Shown in pieces: positions 42,393 through 50,538 of a stretch of DNA of 64,000 nucleotides (position 1 is its first letter; every line of letters starts with the position of its first letter). A program made the translations under genes and the position numbers. Source of the DNA: Ectopseudomonas chengduensis (GTDB taxonomy: Bacteria > Pseudomonadota > Gammaproteobacteria > Pseudomonadales > Pseudomonadaceae); assembly GCF_015712065.1 (NCBI RefSeq), contig NZ_JACFYZ010000005.1:248001-312000 (forward strand). Reading direction: 5' to 3'. Under the pieces are notes generated by a model. The model was not told where the DNA came from. It worked only from the letters and a program-made list of their open reading frames with translations, and made no database searches.

Positions 42393-44771
42393 ATGAAACG
42401 TTCCCTGACCGCCCTTGCGCTGGTGATTGCAGCCGCAGCTGGCGGCATGACCTGGTACCTGCATGACAAACAACCGCAACGCGATGGCGAGCTGGTACTC
42501 GGCGCCCTGCAGGCGCCGGTCACGGTCGACTACGACGAACGCGGCGTGCCACACATACGCGCCGAGAATGAAGCGGACATGTACCGCGCCCTCGGTTTCG
42601 TCCACGCCCAGGATCGCCTGTTCCAGATGGAGCTGCTGCGGCGCCTGGCGCGCGGCGAACTGGCCGAGGTGCTCGGCGAAAAGCTGGTGCCCACCGACCG
42701 CCTGTTCCGCACCCTGGAAATCGGCCGCCACGCCGATGCCTACGCCGCCAGACTGGATGCCAACAGCCCGTCCACCCAGGCGCTGCAGCACTATCTCGAA
42801 GGGGTCAACCAGTACCAGGCCAGCCGCCCACGTCCGCTGGAGTTCGACCTGCTGGGCATCGAGCCACGCCCTTTCACCATGGCCGATACGCTCAGCATCG
42901 CTGGCTACATGGCCTACAGCTTCGCCGCAGCCCTGCGCACCGAACCGGTGATGACCCATATCCGTAATGCGCTGAGCGCGGACTATCTCGAGCTGTTCGA
43001 TCTCGACTGGCATCCGCAGGGTGTGCTCGGCACCTCCCTGGCCGCCGGCGACTGGCAAGACCTTTCCGCCCTCGCTCAACTCAGCAACAGCGCCCTGGAG
43101 GGCACCGGCCTGCCGCAGTTCGAAGGCAGCAACGCCTGGGTGGTATCCGGCAGCCGCACGGCCAGCGGCAAGCCACTGCTGGCGGGCGACCCGCATATTC
43201 GCTTCTCGCTGCCTGCCGTCTGGTACGAAGCGCACCTGCAGGCACCCGGCTACGAGCTGTATGGCTACCACCACGCGCTGATTCCCAGCGCCATGCTCGG
43301 CCACAATCGCAACTTCGCCTGGAGCCTGACCATGTTCCAGAACGACGACCTCGACCTGATCGCCGAGCGCGTCAATCCGGATAACGCCAACCAGGTCTGG
43401 TACCAGGGCAACTGGGTAGACCTCGAACAGCGCACCGAAACCATCCGGGTCAAAGGTGTCGAGCCGGTGCAGATCACCCTGCGCCGCTCGCCGCACGGGC
43501 CGATCATCAACGATGCCCTGGGCCAGACCAGCGGCAGCACGCCGATCGCCATGTGGTGGGCCTTCCTCGAAACCGACAACCCGATGCTCGACGCCTTCTA
43601 CCAGCTGGGCCGCGCCGACAGCCTGGACAAGGCCCGCGCCGCCGTCGAGAAGATCGAAGCGCCCGGCCTCAATGTGCTCTGGGCCAGTGCCAGCGGTGAT
43701 ATTGGCTGGTGGGCCGCAGCCAAGCTGCCGCTGCGCCCGGCCGGGGTCAACCCGACCTTCATTCTCGATGGCGCCAGCGGTGAAGCGGACAAGCTCGGCT
43801 ACCACCCCTTCAGCGCCAACCCGCAGGAAGAGAACCCGGAGCGCGGCTACATTCTCTCGGCCAACTACCAGCCCGTACCGGCCAGTGGCATCGAGATTCC
43901 CGGTTACTACAACCTGCCCGATCGTGGCCAGCGCCTGAACCAGCACCTGAGCGACGCCTCGGTGAAGTGGGATACGCACAACAGCCAGGCACTGCAGCTC
44001 GACCCCGGTACCGGCTACGGCCCGCGCCTGCTGGCACCGATCCTCGACGAACTGCGCGCCGCTGCGGCGACCGATGAGGAGCGCGCACTGGCGGAACAAC
44101 TGGCCGAGTGGAATGGCGACCACGCACTCGATTCCGCGGCCGCTACCCTGTTCAACCAGCTGACCTATCAGCTTGCCCGCGAAGCCATGGCCGACGAGCT
44201 GGGCGAGGTGTTCTTCGACAGCCTGCTGCAAACCCGCGTGCTCGACACTGCCCTGCCACGCCTGACCGCCAATGCCGACTCGCCCTGGTGGAATCGCCAA
44301 GGCAGCGAGCAACGCGAAAGCCGCGCACAGATCGTCGCCGACGCCTGGCACGCCAGCCTGACGCATCTACGCAGCGTGCTCGGCAATGATGTCGAGGCCT
44401 GGAACTGGGGCCGCGGTCATACCCTCACCCATCAGCACGCACTTGGCCAGCAGCGGCCGCTGGCCTGGCTGCTGAACGTCGGCCCGTTTGCCGCACCAGG
44501 CGGCCATGAAACGCCGAACAACCTCTCGCACAAGGTGGGCCCGGCGCCCTGGCCCGTGGTCTATGGTCCTTCCACCCGACGGCTGGTCGACCTGGCCGAT
44601 GCCGACAAGGCGCTGGGCGGCATTCCCGTCGGCCAGAGCGGCGTGCCGTTCGACGCGCATTACGGCGATCAGGCGGCGCCCCATGTGGTCGGCAAGTATC
44701 AGCCACAGCACCTGAGCGAGGCCGACGTCAAAGCCAACAGCCAGGGCACGCTGAAACTGCTGCCACGCTGA
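42393..44771 (+). CDS. Penicillin-acylase-family amidase (acyl-homoserine-lactone-acylase-like)
   Basis: A 792-residue Ntn-hydrolase precursor. An N-terminal hydrophobic signal (LTALALVIAAAAGGMTWYL) exports it. The autocatalytic cleavage site is EG/SNAWVVSGSRTASGKPL, making S246 the N-terminal nucleophile of a beta chain of about 547 residues and leaving an alpha chain of about 220. Alpha-chain signatures are PHIRAENEADMYRALGFVHA then QDRLFQMELLRR; the beta chain has LAGDPHIRFSLPAVWYEAHL and the catalytic-asparagine region near the C-terminus. Relatives cleave penicillins, AHL signals or other amides; substrate not decidable here. The ATG follows AAGGA. It is divergent from an AraC regulator. 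Confidence 0.92.
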   Translation: MKRSLTALALVIAAAAGGMTWYLHDKQPQRDGELVLGALQAPVTVDYDERGVPHIRAENEADMYRALGFVHAQDRLFQMELLRRLARGELAEVLGEKLVPTDRLFRTLEIGRHADAYAARLDANSPSTQALQHYLEGVNQYQASRPRPLEFDLLGIEPRPFTMADTLSIAGYMAYSFAAALRTEPVMTHIRNALSADYLELFDLDWHPQGVLGTSLAAGDWQDLSALAQLSNSALEGTGLPQFEGSNAWVVSGSRTASGKPLLAGDPHIRFSLPAVWYEAHLQAPGYELYGYHHALIPSAMLGHNRNFAWSLTMFQNDDLDLIAERVNPDNANQVWYQGNWVDLEQRTETIRVKGVEPVQITLRRSPHGPIINDALGQTSGSTPIAMWWAFLETDNPMLDAFYQLGRADSLDKARAAVEKIEAPGLNVLWASASGDIGWWAAAKLPLRPAGVNPTFILDGASGEADKLGYHPFSANPQEENPERGYILSANYQPVPASGIEIPGYYNLPDRGQRLNQHLSDASVKWDTHNSQALQLDPGTGYGPRLLAPILDELRAAAATDEERALAEQLAEWNGDHALDSAAATLFNQLTYQLAREAMADELGEVFFDSLLQTRVLDTALPRLTANADSPWWNRQGSEQRESRAQIVADAWHASLTHLRSVLGNDVEAWNWGRGHTLTHQHALGQQRPLAWLLNVGPFAAPGGHETPNNLSHKVGPAPWPVVYGPSTRRLVDLADADKALGGIPVGQSGVPFDAHYGDQAAPHVVGKYQPQHLSEADVKANSQGTLKLLPR

Positions 44772-44798
44772 ACAACCATCCAGCCCCCCAGAACAGCG

Positions 44799-44845
44799 TG
44801 GTGCGCCAGCGGTGCATCACGCTGCACGCTGGTGCACCGTGGCGC
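44799..44845. promoter_or_regulatory. GTGC/GCAC-rich dyads, possible NtrC enhancer sites
   Basis: Overlapping partial palindromes (TGCGCC..GGTGCA, TGCAC..GTGCA) lie 100-150 bases upstream of the predicted sigma-54 start, where NtrC enhancers usually are. Spacing differs from the classical TGCAC-N7-GTGCA, so this is tentative. Confidence 0.35.
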
Positions 44846-44920
44846 CGCAACTGGCGCCATAGCCCTCGCCCGCGGGCCTCAAACCCAGCGAAATAGCGCC
44901 TTCCCGCTGCGGTAATAAAA

Positions 44921-44937
44921 TTGGCACACGCCCTGCA
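44921..44937 (+). promoter_or_regulatory. Sigma-54 promoter of the NrsZ-like sRNA
   Basis: TTGGCACACGCCCTGCA carries GG and GC ten bases apart (GG at 44923-44924, GC at 44935-44936), close to the YTGGCACG-N4-TTGCW consensus. Transcription would start at about 44948. Confidence 0.8.
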
Positions 44938-44947
44938 TATGCTAAGG

Positions 44948-45112
44948 CAATCCCAGTTTCGGGGACCTTGGTACAGGCAGGCCGGGGAATCCCCTTCTTT
45001 ATTCGACGCCACCGCGCGTCATGTGTAACGCGCCGCTGCTCTGCCAATGAGCACGGCGCCACCCGTTTCGGGGACCTTGGTACAGGCAGGCCGGGGAATC
45101 CCCTTCTTTATT
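44948..45112 (+). ncRNA. nrsZ: NrsZ-like nitrogen-regulated small RNA with two 48-bp modules
   Basis: No protein gene fits this interval. Two perfect 48-bp direct repeats (44956-45003 and 45065-45112, 109-bp period) each begin GTTTCGGGGACCTTGGTACA and end in a short GGGGAAT/CCCC hairpin followed by a T-rich tail, like repeated sRNA modules with terminators. A sigma-54 promoter lies just upstream. In P. aeruginosa NrsZ is an RpoN/NtrC-dependent sRNA of tandem modules located near trmL, secB and grxC, which matches the genes that follow here. The identity is from memory of that locus and not from a search. The last T run overlaps the stop of the convergent gene at 45108. The upstream neighbour here is the acylase and not ntrC. 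Confidence 0.75.
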
Positions 45113-45551
45113 TGGGACGCAGCGTCAGGCGCGCCCGCCAACGTCCATCCTCTTGCGCACCGCGCCACTCCCCGTCCAGCGGACGGGGTGACACCAGCAC
45201 CAGCAGCAGATCCCGTCCGTCGCGCTCCACGCGCCAGTTCACCAGCCCCAGCGGCAGTTTCAATTGCCCCTCACGCACCCGCCCGTAGGCATCCTCGTAG
45301 CGATACACCAGGGCGCCGTCGACATGTTCGGCCTGCGCCTGTGGCTCACGGTTGAACCAGAGCTGCAACCCCTGTTCCCAGGCCTCGGCATCCTCGATAC
45401 GCAGACGTGGTGGATCGAACACGCGGCCGATCATCATGCCGACGAGAAAGGCGATCAGCATCACCGATGCCACGAAACGCCAGCGCAAACGCGGCCGTGG
45501 ATCTTCTGGCGGCGTAGAATGGCGCTCGTCCCAGCGCTCGGAGTGTTGCAT
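45108..45551 (-). CDS. Conserved small membrane-anchored protein of unknown function
   Basis: A 147-residue protein with a charged, proline-rich N-terminus, one hydrophobic segment ([20 protein letters not shown], about residues 26-45) and a soluble C-terminal domain rich in arginine and tryptophan. I do not recognise a family. A start at 45563 (four residues longer) is possible. With the ATG at 45551, its start codon overlaps the ATG of divergent trmL (both within CATG at 45549-45552). Its stop overlaps the terminator tail of the NrsZ-like RNA. The same arrangement next to nrsZ in other pseudomonads would support it as a real gene. Confidence 0.7.
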   Translation of the reverse strand: MQHSERWDERHSTPPEDPRPRLRWRFVASVMLIAFLVGMMIGRVFDPPRLRIEDAEAWEQGLQLWFNREPQAQAEHVDGALVYRYEDAYGRVREGQLKLPLGLVNWRVERDGRDLLLVLVSPRPLDGEWRGAQEDGRWRARLTLRPK

Positions 45552-46014
45552 GTTCCACGTCATCCTCTTTCAACCGGAAATTCCGCCCAATACCGGCAAC
45601 ATTATCAGGCTGTGCGCCAACAGCGGCTGCCAGCTGCACCTGATCGAGCCGCTAGGCTTCGAACTGGACGACAAGCGCCTGCGTCGCGCCGGCCTGGATT
45701 ATCACGAATACGCCACCCTCAAGCGTCACCCGGACCTGCAGAGCTGCCTCGACAGCCTTGGCCAGCCGCGCCTGTTCGCCTTCACCACCAAGGGCTCGCA
45801 GCCGTTCCACGAGATCGCCTACCAGCCCGGCGACGCGTTTCTGTTCGGCCCGGAAAGCCGTGGCCTGCCCGAGGACGTACGTAACGCGCTGCCGCCGGAG
45901 CAACGCGTACGCCTGCCGATGCGCGCCGGTTGCCGCAGCCTGAACCTGTCCAATACCGTGGCCGTCACCGTTTACGAGGCCTGGCGGCAGAACGGCTTCG
46001 CTGGCGCCGACTAA
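45550..46014 (+). CDS. trmL: tRNA (cytidine(34)-2'-O)-methyltransferase
   Basis: A 154-residue SPOUT (TrmD/SpoU-knot) enzyme that 2'-O-methylates the wobble nucleotide of tRNA-Leu isoacceptors. Family motifs are [20 protein letters not shown] at residues 1-20, [14 protein letters not shown] near 97-110 and [20 protein letters not shown] near 126-145 (knot and SAM site). The ATG has GGAG six bases upstream, which lies inside the coding sequence of the divergent gene. Length is standard. It is convergent with secB across a strong bidirectional terminator. Confidence 0.95.
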   Translation: MFHVILFQPEIPPNTGNIIRLCANSGCQLHLIEPLGFELDDKRLRRAGLDYHEYATLKRHPDLQSCLDSLGQPRLFAFTTKGSQPFHEIAYQPGDAFLFGPESRGLPEDVRNALPPEQRVRLPMRAGCRSLNLSNTVAVTVYEAWRQNGFAGAD

Positions 46015-46030
46015 GGCCGCGAGCGGACAC

Positions 46031-46057
46031 AAAAAAGCGCCCCGAGGGGCGCTTTTT
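46031..46057. terminator. Bidirectional terminator between trmL and secB
   Basis: An AGCGCCCC/GGGGCGCT stem with a run of A on the left and T on the right, centred between convergent genes. Confidence 0.85.
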
Positions 46058-46077
46058 CATGCAAGCGAACCGAGCAC

Positions 46078-46563
46078 TTAGTGAGCAGTGGTTTCGCCGG
46101 CTTGCTGCATGCGCTGCAGCTCCTGGGCGTACAGCGCGTCGAAGTTCACCGGCGACAGCATCAGGGCCGGGAACGAACCGCGGATCACCAGGCTGTCCAG
46201 CGCTTCACGGGCGTACGGGAACAGGATGTTCGGGCAGAAGGCACCGAGGGTGTGGCTCATCGAGGCAGCGTCCAGGCCCTTGATCAGGAAGATGCCCGCT
46301 TGCTGCACTTCGGCGATGAAGGCGACTTCTTCGCCGTTCTTGACTGTCACCGACAGAGTCAGCACCACCTCGTGGAAGTCGCCTTCCAGGGCCTTCTGGC
46401 GGGTGTTCAGATCCAGACCGACACTCGGCGTCCACTCCTGGCGGAAGATTTCCGGGCTCTTCGGCGCTTCGAAGGACAGGTCCTTGACGTAGATGCGCTG
46501 CAGGGAAAATTGCGGATTCTGCGAATCGGCAGCGGCTGCGCCGCTGTTGGCTTGCTCGGTCAT
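46078..46563 (-). CDS. secB: Protein-export chaperone SecB
   Basis: A 161-residue SecB that keeps precursor proteins unfolded and hands them to SecA. The core is typical: [19 protein letters not shown] near residue 22-40, [19 protein letters not shown] near 74-92, and [20 protein letters not shown] near 106-125, then [12 protein letters not shown]. Length is normal. It is the last gene of a minus-strand run of rhodanese, grxC and secB, with a 28-bp gap to grxC; this secretion/redox gene set is widely conserved in gammaproteobacteria. Confidence 0.98.
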   Translation of the reverse strand: MTEQANSGAAAADSQNPQFSLQRIYVKDLSFEAPKSPEIFRQEWTPSVGLDLNTRQKALEGDFHEVVLTLSVTVKNGEEVAFIAEVQQAGIFLIKGLDAASMSHTLGAFCPNILFPYAREALDSLVIRGSFPALMLSPVNFDALYAQELQRMQQAGETTAH

Positions 46564-46591
46564 GGCGTTTGCCTTCCTTAACGTTGAGGTT

Positions 46592-46852
46592 TCAAGCGGG
46601 GCTCTGCAGCAGGGCGTCGAGCTTGCCGGCGCGCTCCAGGGCGTAGAGGTCGTCACAGCCACCCACATGGGTGCTGCCGATCCAGATTTGCGGCACCGAG
46701 GTGCGACCAGCCTTGCGGGTCATCTCCGCGCGGATGGCCGGCTGGCCGTCGACGCGAATTTCCTCGAAGTCCACCCCTTTGCTGGCCAGCAGCTGCTTGG
46801 CGCGCATGCAGTAGGGACACCAGTCGCTGGAGTAGACGACCACGCTGGTCAT
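46592..46852 (-). CDS. grxC: Glutaredoxin 3
   Basis: An 86-residue dithiol glutaredoxin. The redox motif is CPYC near residues 12-15 ([16 protein letters not shown]), with the glutathione-binding TSVPQIWIG near 51 and [10 protein letters not shown] near 64. It reduces disulfides and mixed glutathione disulfides. The gene starts one base past the rhodanese stop, so it is translationally linked to it. Confidence 0.97.
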   Translation of the reverse strand: MTSVVVYSSDWCPYCMRAKQLLASKGVDFEEIRVDGQPAIRAEMTRKAGRTSVPQIWIGSTHVGGCDDLYALERAGKLDALLQSPA

Positions 46853-46853
46853 G

Positions 46854-47267
46854 TCACTTCACCAGCGGCAGGTTGTCGCCACGCCAGGTAGCGATGCCAC
46901 CGGACAGCTTGGCGGCGGTAAAACCGGCTTTCTTCAGCTCGCGGGCGACGCTGCCAGCATGCTGACCCATGGCGTCGACGACGACGATGGTCTTGGCCTT
47001 GTGCTTTTCCAGCTCGGCGATACGTGCCACCACCTTGTCGTAAGGGATGTGCAGCGAATCGACGATATGCCCGGCGGAGAAGTCCTTCTGCGCGCGCACG
47101 TCGAGCACAACGCCCTTGTCGCTGTTGACCAGCGCGGTGAGCTCGCGGCTCGACAGGCTCTGCCCGCCCTTGCGCATTTCGGTGACGATCAGCAACACCA
47201 GCAGAACGGCGAACATTCCACTCAGTACGTAGTGGTTGATGATGAATTCAATCAGGTTGGCGAACAT
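46854..47267 (-). CDS. Membrane-anchored rhodanese-like protein (YibN type)
   Basis: A 137-residue protein with an N-terminal transmembrane segment (YVLSGMFAVLLVLLIV, about residues 13-28) and one rhodanese domain (VVLDVRAQKDFSAGHIVDSL near 53-72). Where active rhodaneses have a catalytic cysteine loop, it reads VVVDAMGQHAGSVAREL, without cysteine, as I also recall for E. coli YibN. Sulfurtransferase activity is therefore unlikely. It is first in the rhodanese-grxC-secB unit and divergent from gpmI. Confidence 0.9.
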   Translation of the reverse strand: MFANLIEFIINHYVLSGMFAVLLVLLIVTEMRKGGQSLSSRELTALVNSDKGVVLDVRAQKDFSAGHIVDSLHIPYDKVVARIAELEKHKAKTIVVVDAMGQHAGSVARELKKAGFTAAKLSGGIATWRGDNLPLVK

Positions 47268-47414
47268 CTATATGGCCCAGGACGGTAAAATGCCGGCCAG
47301 TATACACAGCCCCACAGGTCGGCCAAACCCCGTCTGGCAGTGACGCGCCAGGCGCTTGGCCCTAAAATGCCGGGCTGTTTCCTTGCCCCCTCAGACGCAG
47401 AGCGAGCCAGTTCA

Positions 47415-48947
47415 ATGAGTGCCACGCCAAAACCCTTGGTTCTGATCATCCTCGACGGCTTCGGTCACAGCGACAAACCCGAGTACAACGCCATCCACGC
47501 CGCCAGCACGCCGGTCTACGACCGCCTGCGCGCCACCTACCCGCACGGCCTGATCTCCGGCAGCGGTATGGACGTCGGCCTGCCGGACGGGCAGATGGGT
47601 AACTCCGAAGTCGGCCATATGAACCTCGGTGCCGGCCGCGTGGTGTACCAGGACTTCACCCGCGTGACCAAGGCGATTCGCGACGGCGAATTCTTCGATA
47701 ACGCCACCATCAACCAGGCCGTCGACAAAGCAGTGGCCGCCGGCAAGGCCGTGCACATCCTCGGCCTGCTCTCCGATGGCGGCGTACACAGCCACCAGGA
47801 TCACATCGTCGCCATGGCCGAACTGGCCGCCAAGCGCGGTGCCGATAAGATCTACCTGCACGCTTTCCTCGACGGCCGCGACACACCGCCGAAAAGCGCG
47901 CAGCCGTCGATCGAGCTGCTCGATGCCGCCTTCGCCCGCCTCGGCAAGGGCCGCATCGCCAGCCTCACCGGCCGCTACTTCGCCATGGACCGCGACAACC
48001 GCTGGGATCGCGTCGAGCAGGCCTACCACCTGATCGTCGACGGCGCCGGCCAGTTCAACGCCGCCACCGCCGTGGCAGGCCTGCAGGCCGCCTACGAACG
48101 CGGCGAGAGCGACGAATTCGTCAAGGCCACCACCATCGGTACACCGGTGCAGGTGGAGGATGGCGACGCCGTGGTGTTCATGAACTTCCGCGCCGACCGC
48201 GCCCGCGAGCTGACCCGCGCCTTCGTCGAGCCTGGTTTCAAGGAATTCGAGCGCAAGCGTGCACCGCAGGTCGGCTTCGTCATGCTCACCCAGTACGCGG
48301 CGAGCATCCCGGCCCCCAGTGCCTTCGCTCCGGAAGCCTTGACCAACGTGCTCGGCGAATACCTGGCGAAGAACGGCAAGACCCAGCTGCGCATCGCCGA
48401 AACCGAGAAATACGCCCACGTCACCTTCTTCTTCTCCGGCGGCCGCGAAGAGCCGTTCGAGGGCGAAGAACGCATCCTCATCCCCTCGCCAAACGTCGCC
48501 ACCTACGACCTCAAACCGGAAATGAGCGCGCCGGAAGTCACCGACAGGATCGTCGATGCCATCGAGAACCAGCGCTATGACGTGATCATCGTCAACTACG
48601 CCAACGGCGACATGGTCGGCCATACCGGCGTGTTCGAGGCGGCGGTCAAGGCCGTGGAAACCCTCGACAGCTGCGTCGGCCGCATCACCGAGGCGCTGGC
48701 AAAGGTCGGCGGCGAAGCGCTGATCACCGCCGACCACGGCAACGTCGAGCAGATGGAAGACGAGTGCACCGGCCAGGCGCACACTGCCCACACCTGCGAG
48801 CCGGTGCCGTTCATCTATGTCGGCAAACGCCCAGCGCGCATTCGCGAAGGTGGCGTGCTGGCCGACGTGGCGCCGACCCTGCTCAAGCTGATGGGCCTGG
48901 AACAACCGGCCGAGATGACCGGCAAGACCATCGTCGAGCTGCAATAA
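47415..48947 (+). CDS. gpmI: 2,3-bisphosphoglycerate-independent phosphoglycerate mutase
   Basis: A 510-residue manganese-dependent mutase that interconverts 3- and 2-phosphoglycerate. The nucleophile is S64 in [17 protein letters not shown], with the first metal aspartate in [10 protein letters not shown] near residue 14. The substrate stretch [14 protein letters not shown] near 150, [14 protein letters not shown] near 190 and the C-terminal metal site [11 protein letters not shown] and [15 protein letters not shown] are intact. The start at 47415 gives [15 protein letters not shown]; an upstream in-frame start adds nothing conserved. A perfect REP hairpin follows. Confidence 0.98.
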   Translation: MSATPKPLVLIILDGFGHSDKPEYNAIHAASTPVYDRLRATYPHGLISGSGMDVGLPDGQMGNSEVGHMNLGAGRVVYQDFTRVTKAIRDGEFFDNATINQAVDKAVAAGKAVHILGLLSDGGVHSHQDHIVAMAELAAKRGADKIYLHAFLDGRDTPPKSAQPSIELLDAAFARLGKGRIASLTGRYFAMDRDNRWDRVEQAYHLIVDGAGQFNAATAVAGLQAAYERGESDEFVKATTIGTPVQVEDGDAVVFMNFRADRARELTRAFVEPGFKEFERKRAPQVGFVMLTQYAASIPAPSAFAPEALTNVLGEYLAKNGKTQLRIAETEKYAHVTFFFSGGREEPFEGEERILIPSPNVATYDLKPEMSAPEVTDRIVDAIENQRYDVIIVNYANGDMVGHTGVFEAAVKAVETLDSCVGRITEALAKVGGEALITADHGNVEQMEDECTGQAHTAHTCEPVPFIYVGKRPARIREGGVLADVAPTLLKLMGLEQPAEMTGKTIVELQ

Positions 48948-48959
48948 GACGCAAGCATC

Positions 48960-49010
48960 GTAGCCCGGATGCAATCCGGGGAATCTCCCCCCGGATTGCA
49001 TCCGGGCTAC
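48960..49010. repeat. REP pair (GTAGCCCGGATGCAATCCGG type)
   Basis: Two exact inverted units form a 51-base palindrome 12 bases after gpmI. It may double as a transcript-end hairpin. Confidence 0.85.
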
Positions 49011-49112
49011 GCGTCACGTTCGCTCTTCTAGCTGCTTGTGGCTTGCAGCTTGCCGCCGGTTTTTTAGGCATACTAAGCGCCATTCGCTACTCCGCCAGGT
49101 ATCGCCCCGCCC

Positions 49113-50360
49113 ATGCTTCGCATACTTGCCCTGATTCTGCTCAGCAGCCTGATCGCTCCGGCCATCGCCGATCAGCGCGCCGATACCCAGCGCCAGCTGG
49201 AAGCCGCGCGCCAGGACGTTGCCGAGCTGAAGAAGCTGCTGGAGAAACTGCAGCAGGAGAAATCCGGCGTGCAGCAGCAGCTGAAGAAGACCGAGACCGA
49301 GATGGGCGACCTGGAAAACCAGGTCAAGGAACTGCAGCGCGAGCTCAAGGGCAGCGAGCAGGAAATCCAGCGCCTGGATCAGGAGAAAAAAAAACTTCAG
49401 GGCGCGCGCAGTGAACAGCAACGGCTGATCGCTATCCAGGCCCGCGCGGCCTATCAGAGCGGCCGCCAGGAATACGTCAAGCTGCTGCTCAACCAGCAGA
49501 ACCCGGAAAAATTCTCACGCACCCTCACCTACTACGACTACCTCAGCCAGGCGCGTCTCGAACAGCTCGCCGCGTTCAACGAGACCCTGCGCCAATTGGC
49601 CAACGTCGAGCAGGAAATAAACAGCCACCAAGCCCAGCTGCAGGCGCAGAAAGCGGGCCTGGATGAGCGCCACGCCAAGCTCGCCGAAGCGCGCAAGGAA
49701 CGCCAGCAGGCCCTGGCCAAGCTCAACCGCGACTTCGCCACCCGTGATCAGCGACTCAAGGCGCGCCAGCAGGAACAAGCAGAGCTGGGTCGCGTACTGA
49801 AGACCATCGAAGAAACCCTGGCCCGCCAGGCGCGCGAGGCCGAAGAGGCGCGCAAGCGCGCCCTGGCCGCGCAGCAGGCAGAGCAGGCGCGGCCAGGCCA
49901 GCAGCCCAGCCAGCCAAGCGGCCCGTTGGTGACATCCGGTGCCGTCTACGGCGGGCCTTTCGCCAGCGCACGCGGCAAGTTGCCGTGGCCGGTCGATGGC
50001 CGATTGGTAGCACGCTACGGAACCCCTCGCGGCGGCGACGCTCGTACTAAGTGGGATGGCGTGTTGATCGGTGCGCCCGCTGGCAGTCAGGTACGCGCCG
50101 TGCATGGTGGTCGCGTGGTATTCGCCGACTGGTTGCGTGGCGCCGGTCTGTTGGTCATTCTCGACCATGGCAACGGTTATCTGAGCCTGTATGGCCACAA
50201 CCAGAACCTGCTCAAGAATGCCGGAGACGTGGTAAAGGCCGGCGATCCCATCGCCACCGTAGGTAGCAGCGGTGGCCAGGAAACATCGGCACTGTACTTC
50301 GCCATTCGCCAGAACGGTCGCCCGAGTGACCCGGCACAGTGGTGCCGCGCGCAGGGATAA
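49113..50360 (+). CDS. EnvC-like murein hydrolase activator (degenerate M23/LytM)
   Basis: A 415-residue periplasmic protein. A signal peptide (LRILALILLSSLIAPAIA) is followed by a long coiled coil rich in Q, E and K (about 21-260) and a C-terminal LytM domain (about 285-410). The zinc ligands of active M23 enzymes are missing: the first H-x(n)-D motif reads TKWDGVLIGAPAGSQVRAVH with W in place of H, and the last HxH reads LYFAI. This matches EnvC, which activates amidases during cell division. A run of nine A at 49386-49394 encodes three lysines. It is upstream of ctpA, as usual. Confidence 0.92.
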   Translation: MLRILALILLSSLIAPAIADQRADTQRQLEAARQDVAELKKLLEKLQQEKSGVQQQLKKTETEMGDLENQVKELQRELKGSEQEIQRLDQEKKKLQGARSEQQRLIAIQARAAYQSGRQEYVKLLLNQQNPEKFSRTLTYYDYLSQARLEQLAAFNETLRQLANVEQEINSHQAQLQAQKAGLDERHAKLAEARKERQQALAKLNRDFATRDQRLKARQQEQAELGRVLKTIEETLARQAREAEEARKRALAAQQAEQARPGQQPSQPSGPLVTSGAVYGGPFASARGKLPWPVDGRLVARYGTPRGGDARTKWDGVLIGAPAGSQVRAVHGGRVVFADWLRGAGLLVILDHGNGYLSLYGHNQNLLKNAGDVVKAGDPIATVGSSGGQETSALYFAIRQNGRPSDPAQWCRAQG

Positions 50361-50502
50361 CCAAGTTTTTGAAAAACGTAAGCGAGGCCGGCAAGACAAG
50401 GCAAAAACGGCCGAAGAAGCGCAATTTACGAGCTGTAAATGAGCATTCTGAGGCCGTTTTTAACGCAGTATTGCCAACGCAGGTAGTTTTTCAGCAGCCT
50501 GG
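50361..50502. mobile_element. MITE-like structured repeat, copy 1
   Basis: An element about 140 bp long with outer inverted ends (TTTTTGAAAAACGTA, TAGTTTTTCAGCAGCCTG) and nested inner arms AAAAACGGCC/GGCCGTTTTT (50403-50412, 50452-50461) and TTTAC/GTAAA (50425-50439). It fills most of the gap between the EnvC-like gene and ctpA. It has no coding capacity. Copy 2 is at 55500-55678. Confidence 0.65.
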
Positions 50503-50538
50503 TGGCGCCTGCGCCTAATTTAACTAGGAGTTGTCTTC

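Noticed and set aside
42324-44366. Long minus-strand open frame opposite the acylase (680 codons)
   Set aside because: The composition is typical of an antisense shadow, no motif was seen, and the plus-strand acylase has clear catalytic motifs.
44956-45112. CRISPR-like direct repeats
   Set aside because: Only two copies, each with terminator-like structure, behind a sigma-54 promoter; the NrsZ-like sRNA explains them better. No cas genes are present.
46854-47267. Catalytically active rhodanese
   Set aside because: No cysteine in the active-site loop.
47412-49001. Minus-strand open frame opposite gpmI
   Set aside because: No domain signature, and gpmI is unambiguous.
49965-50360. Active M23 endopeptidase
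   Set aside because: The zinc ligands expected in HxxxD and HxH motifs are replaced, so an EnvC-like activator is more likely.
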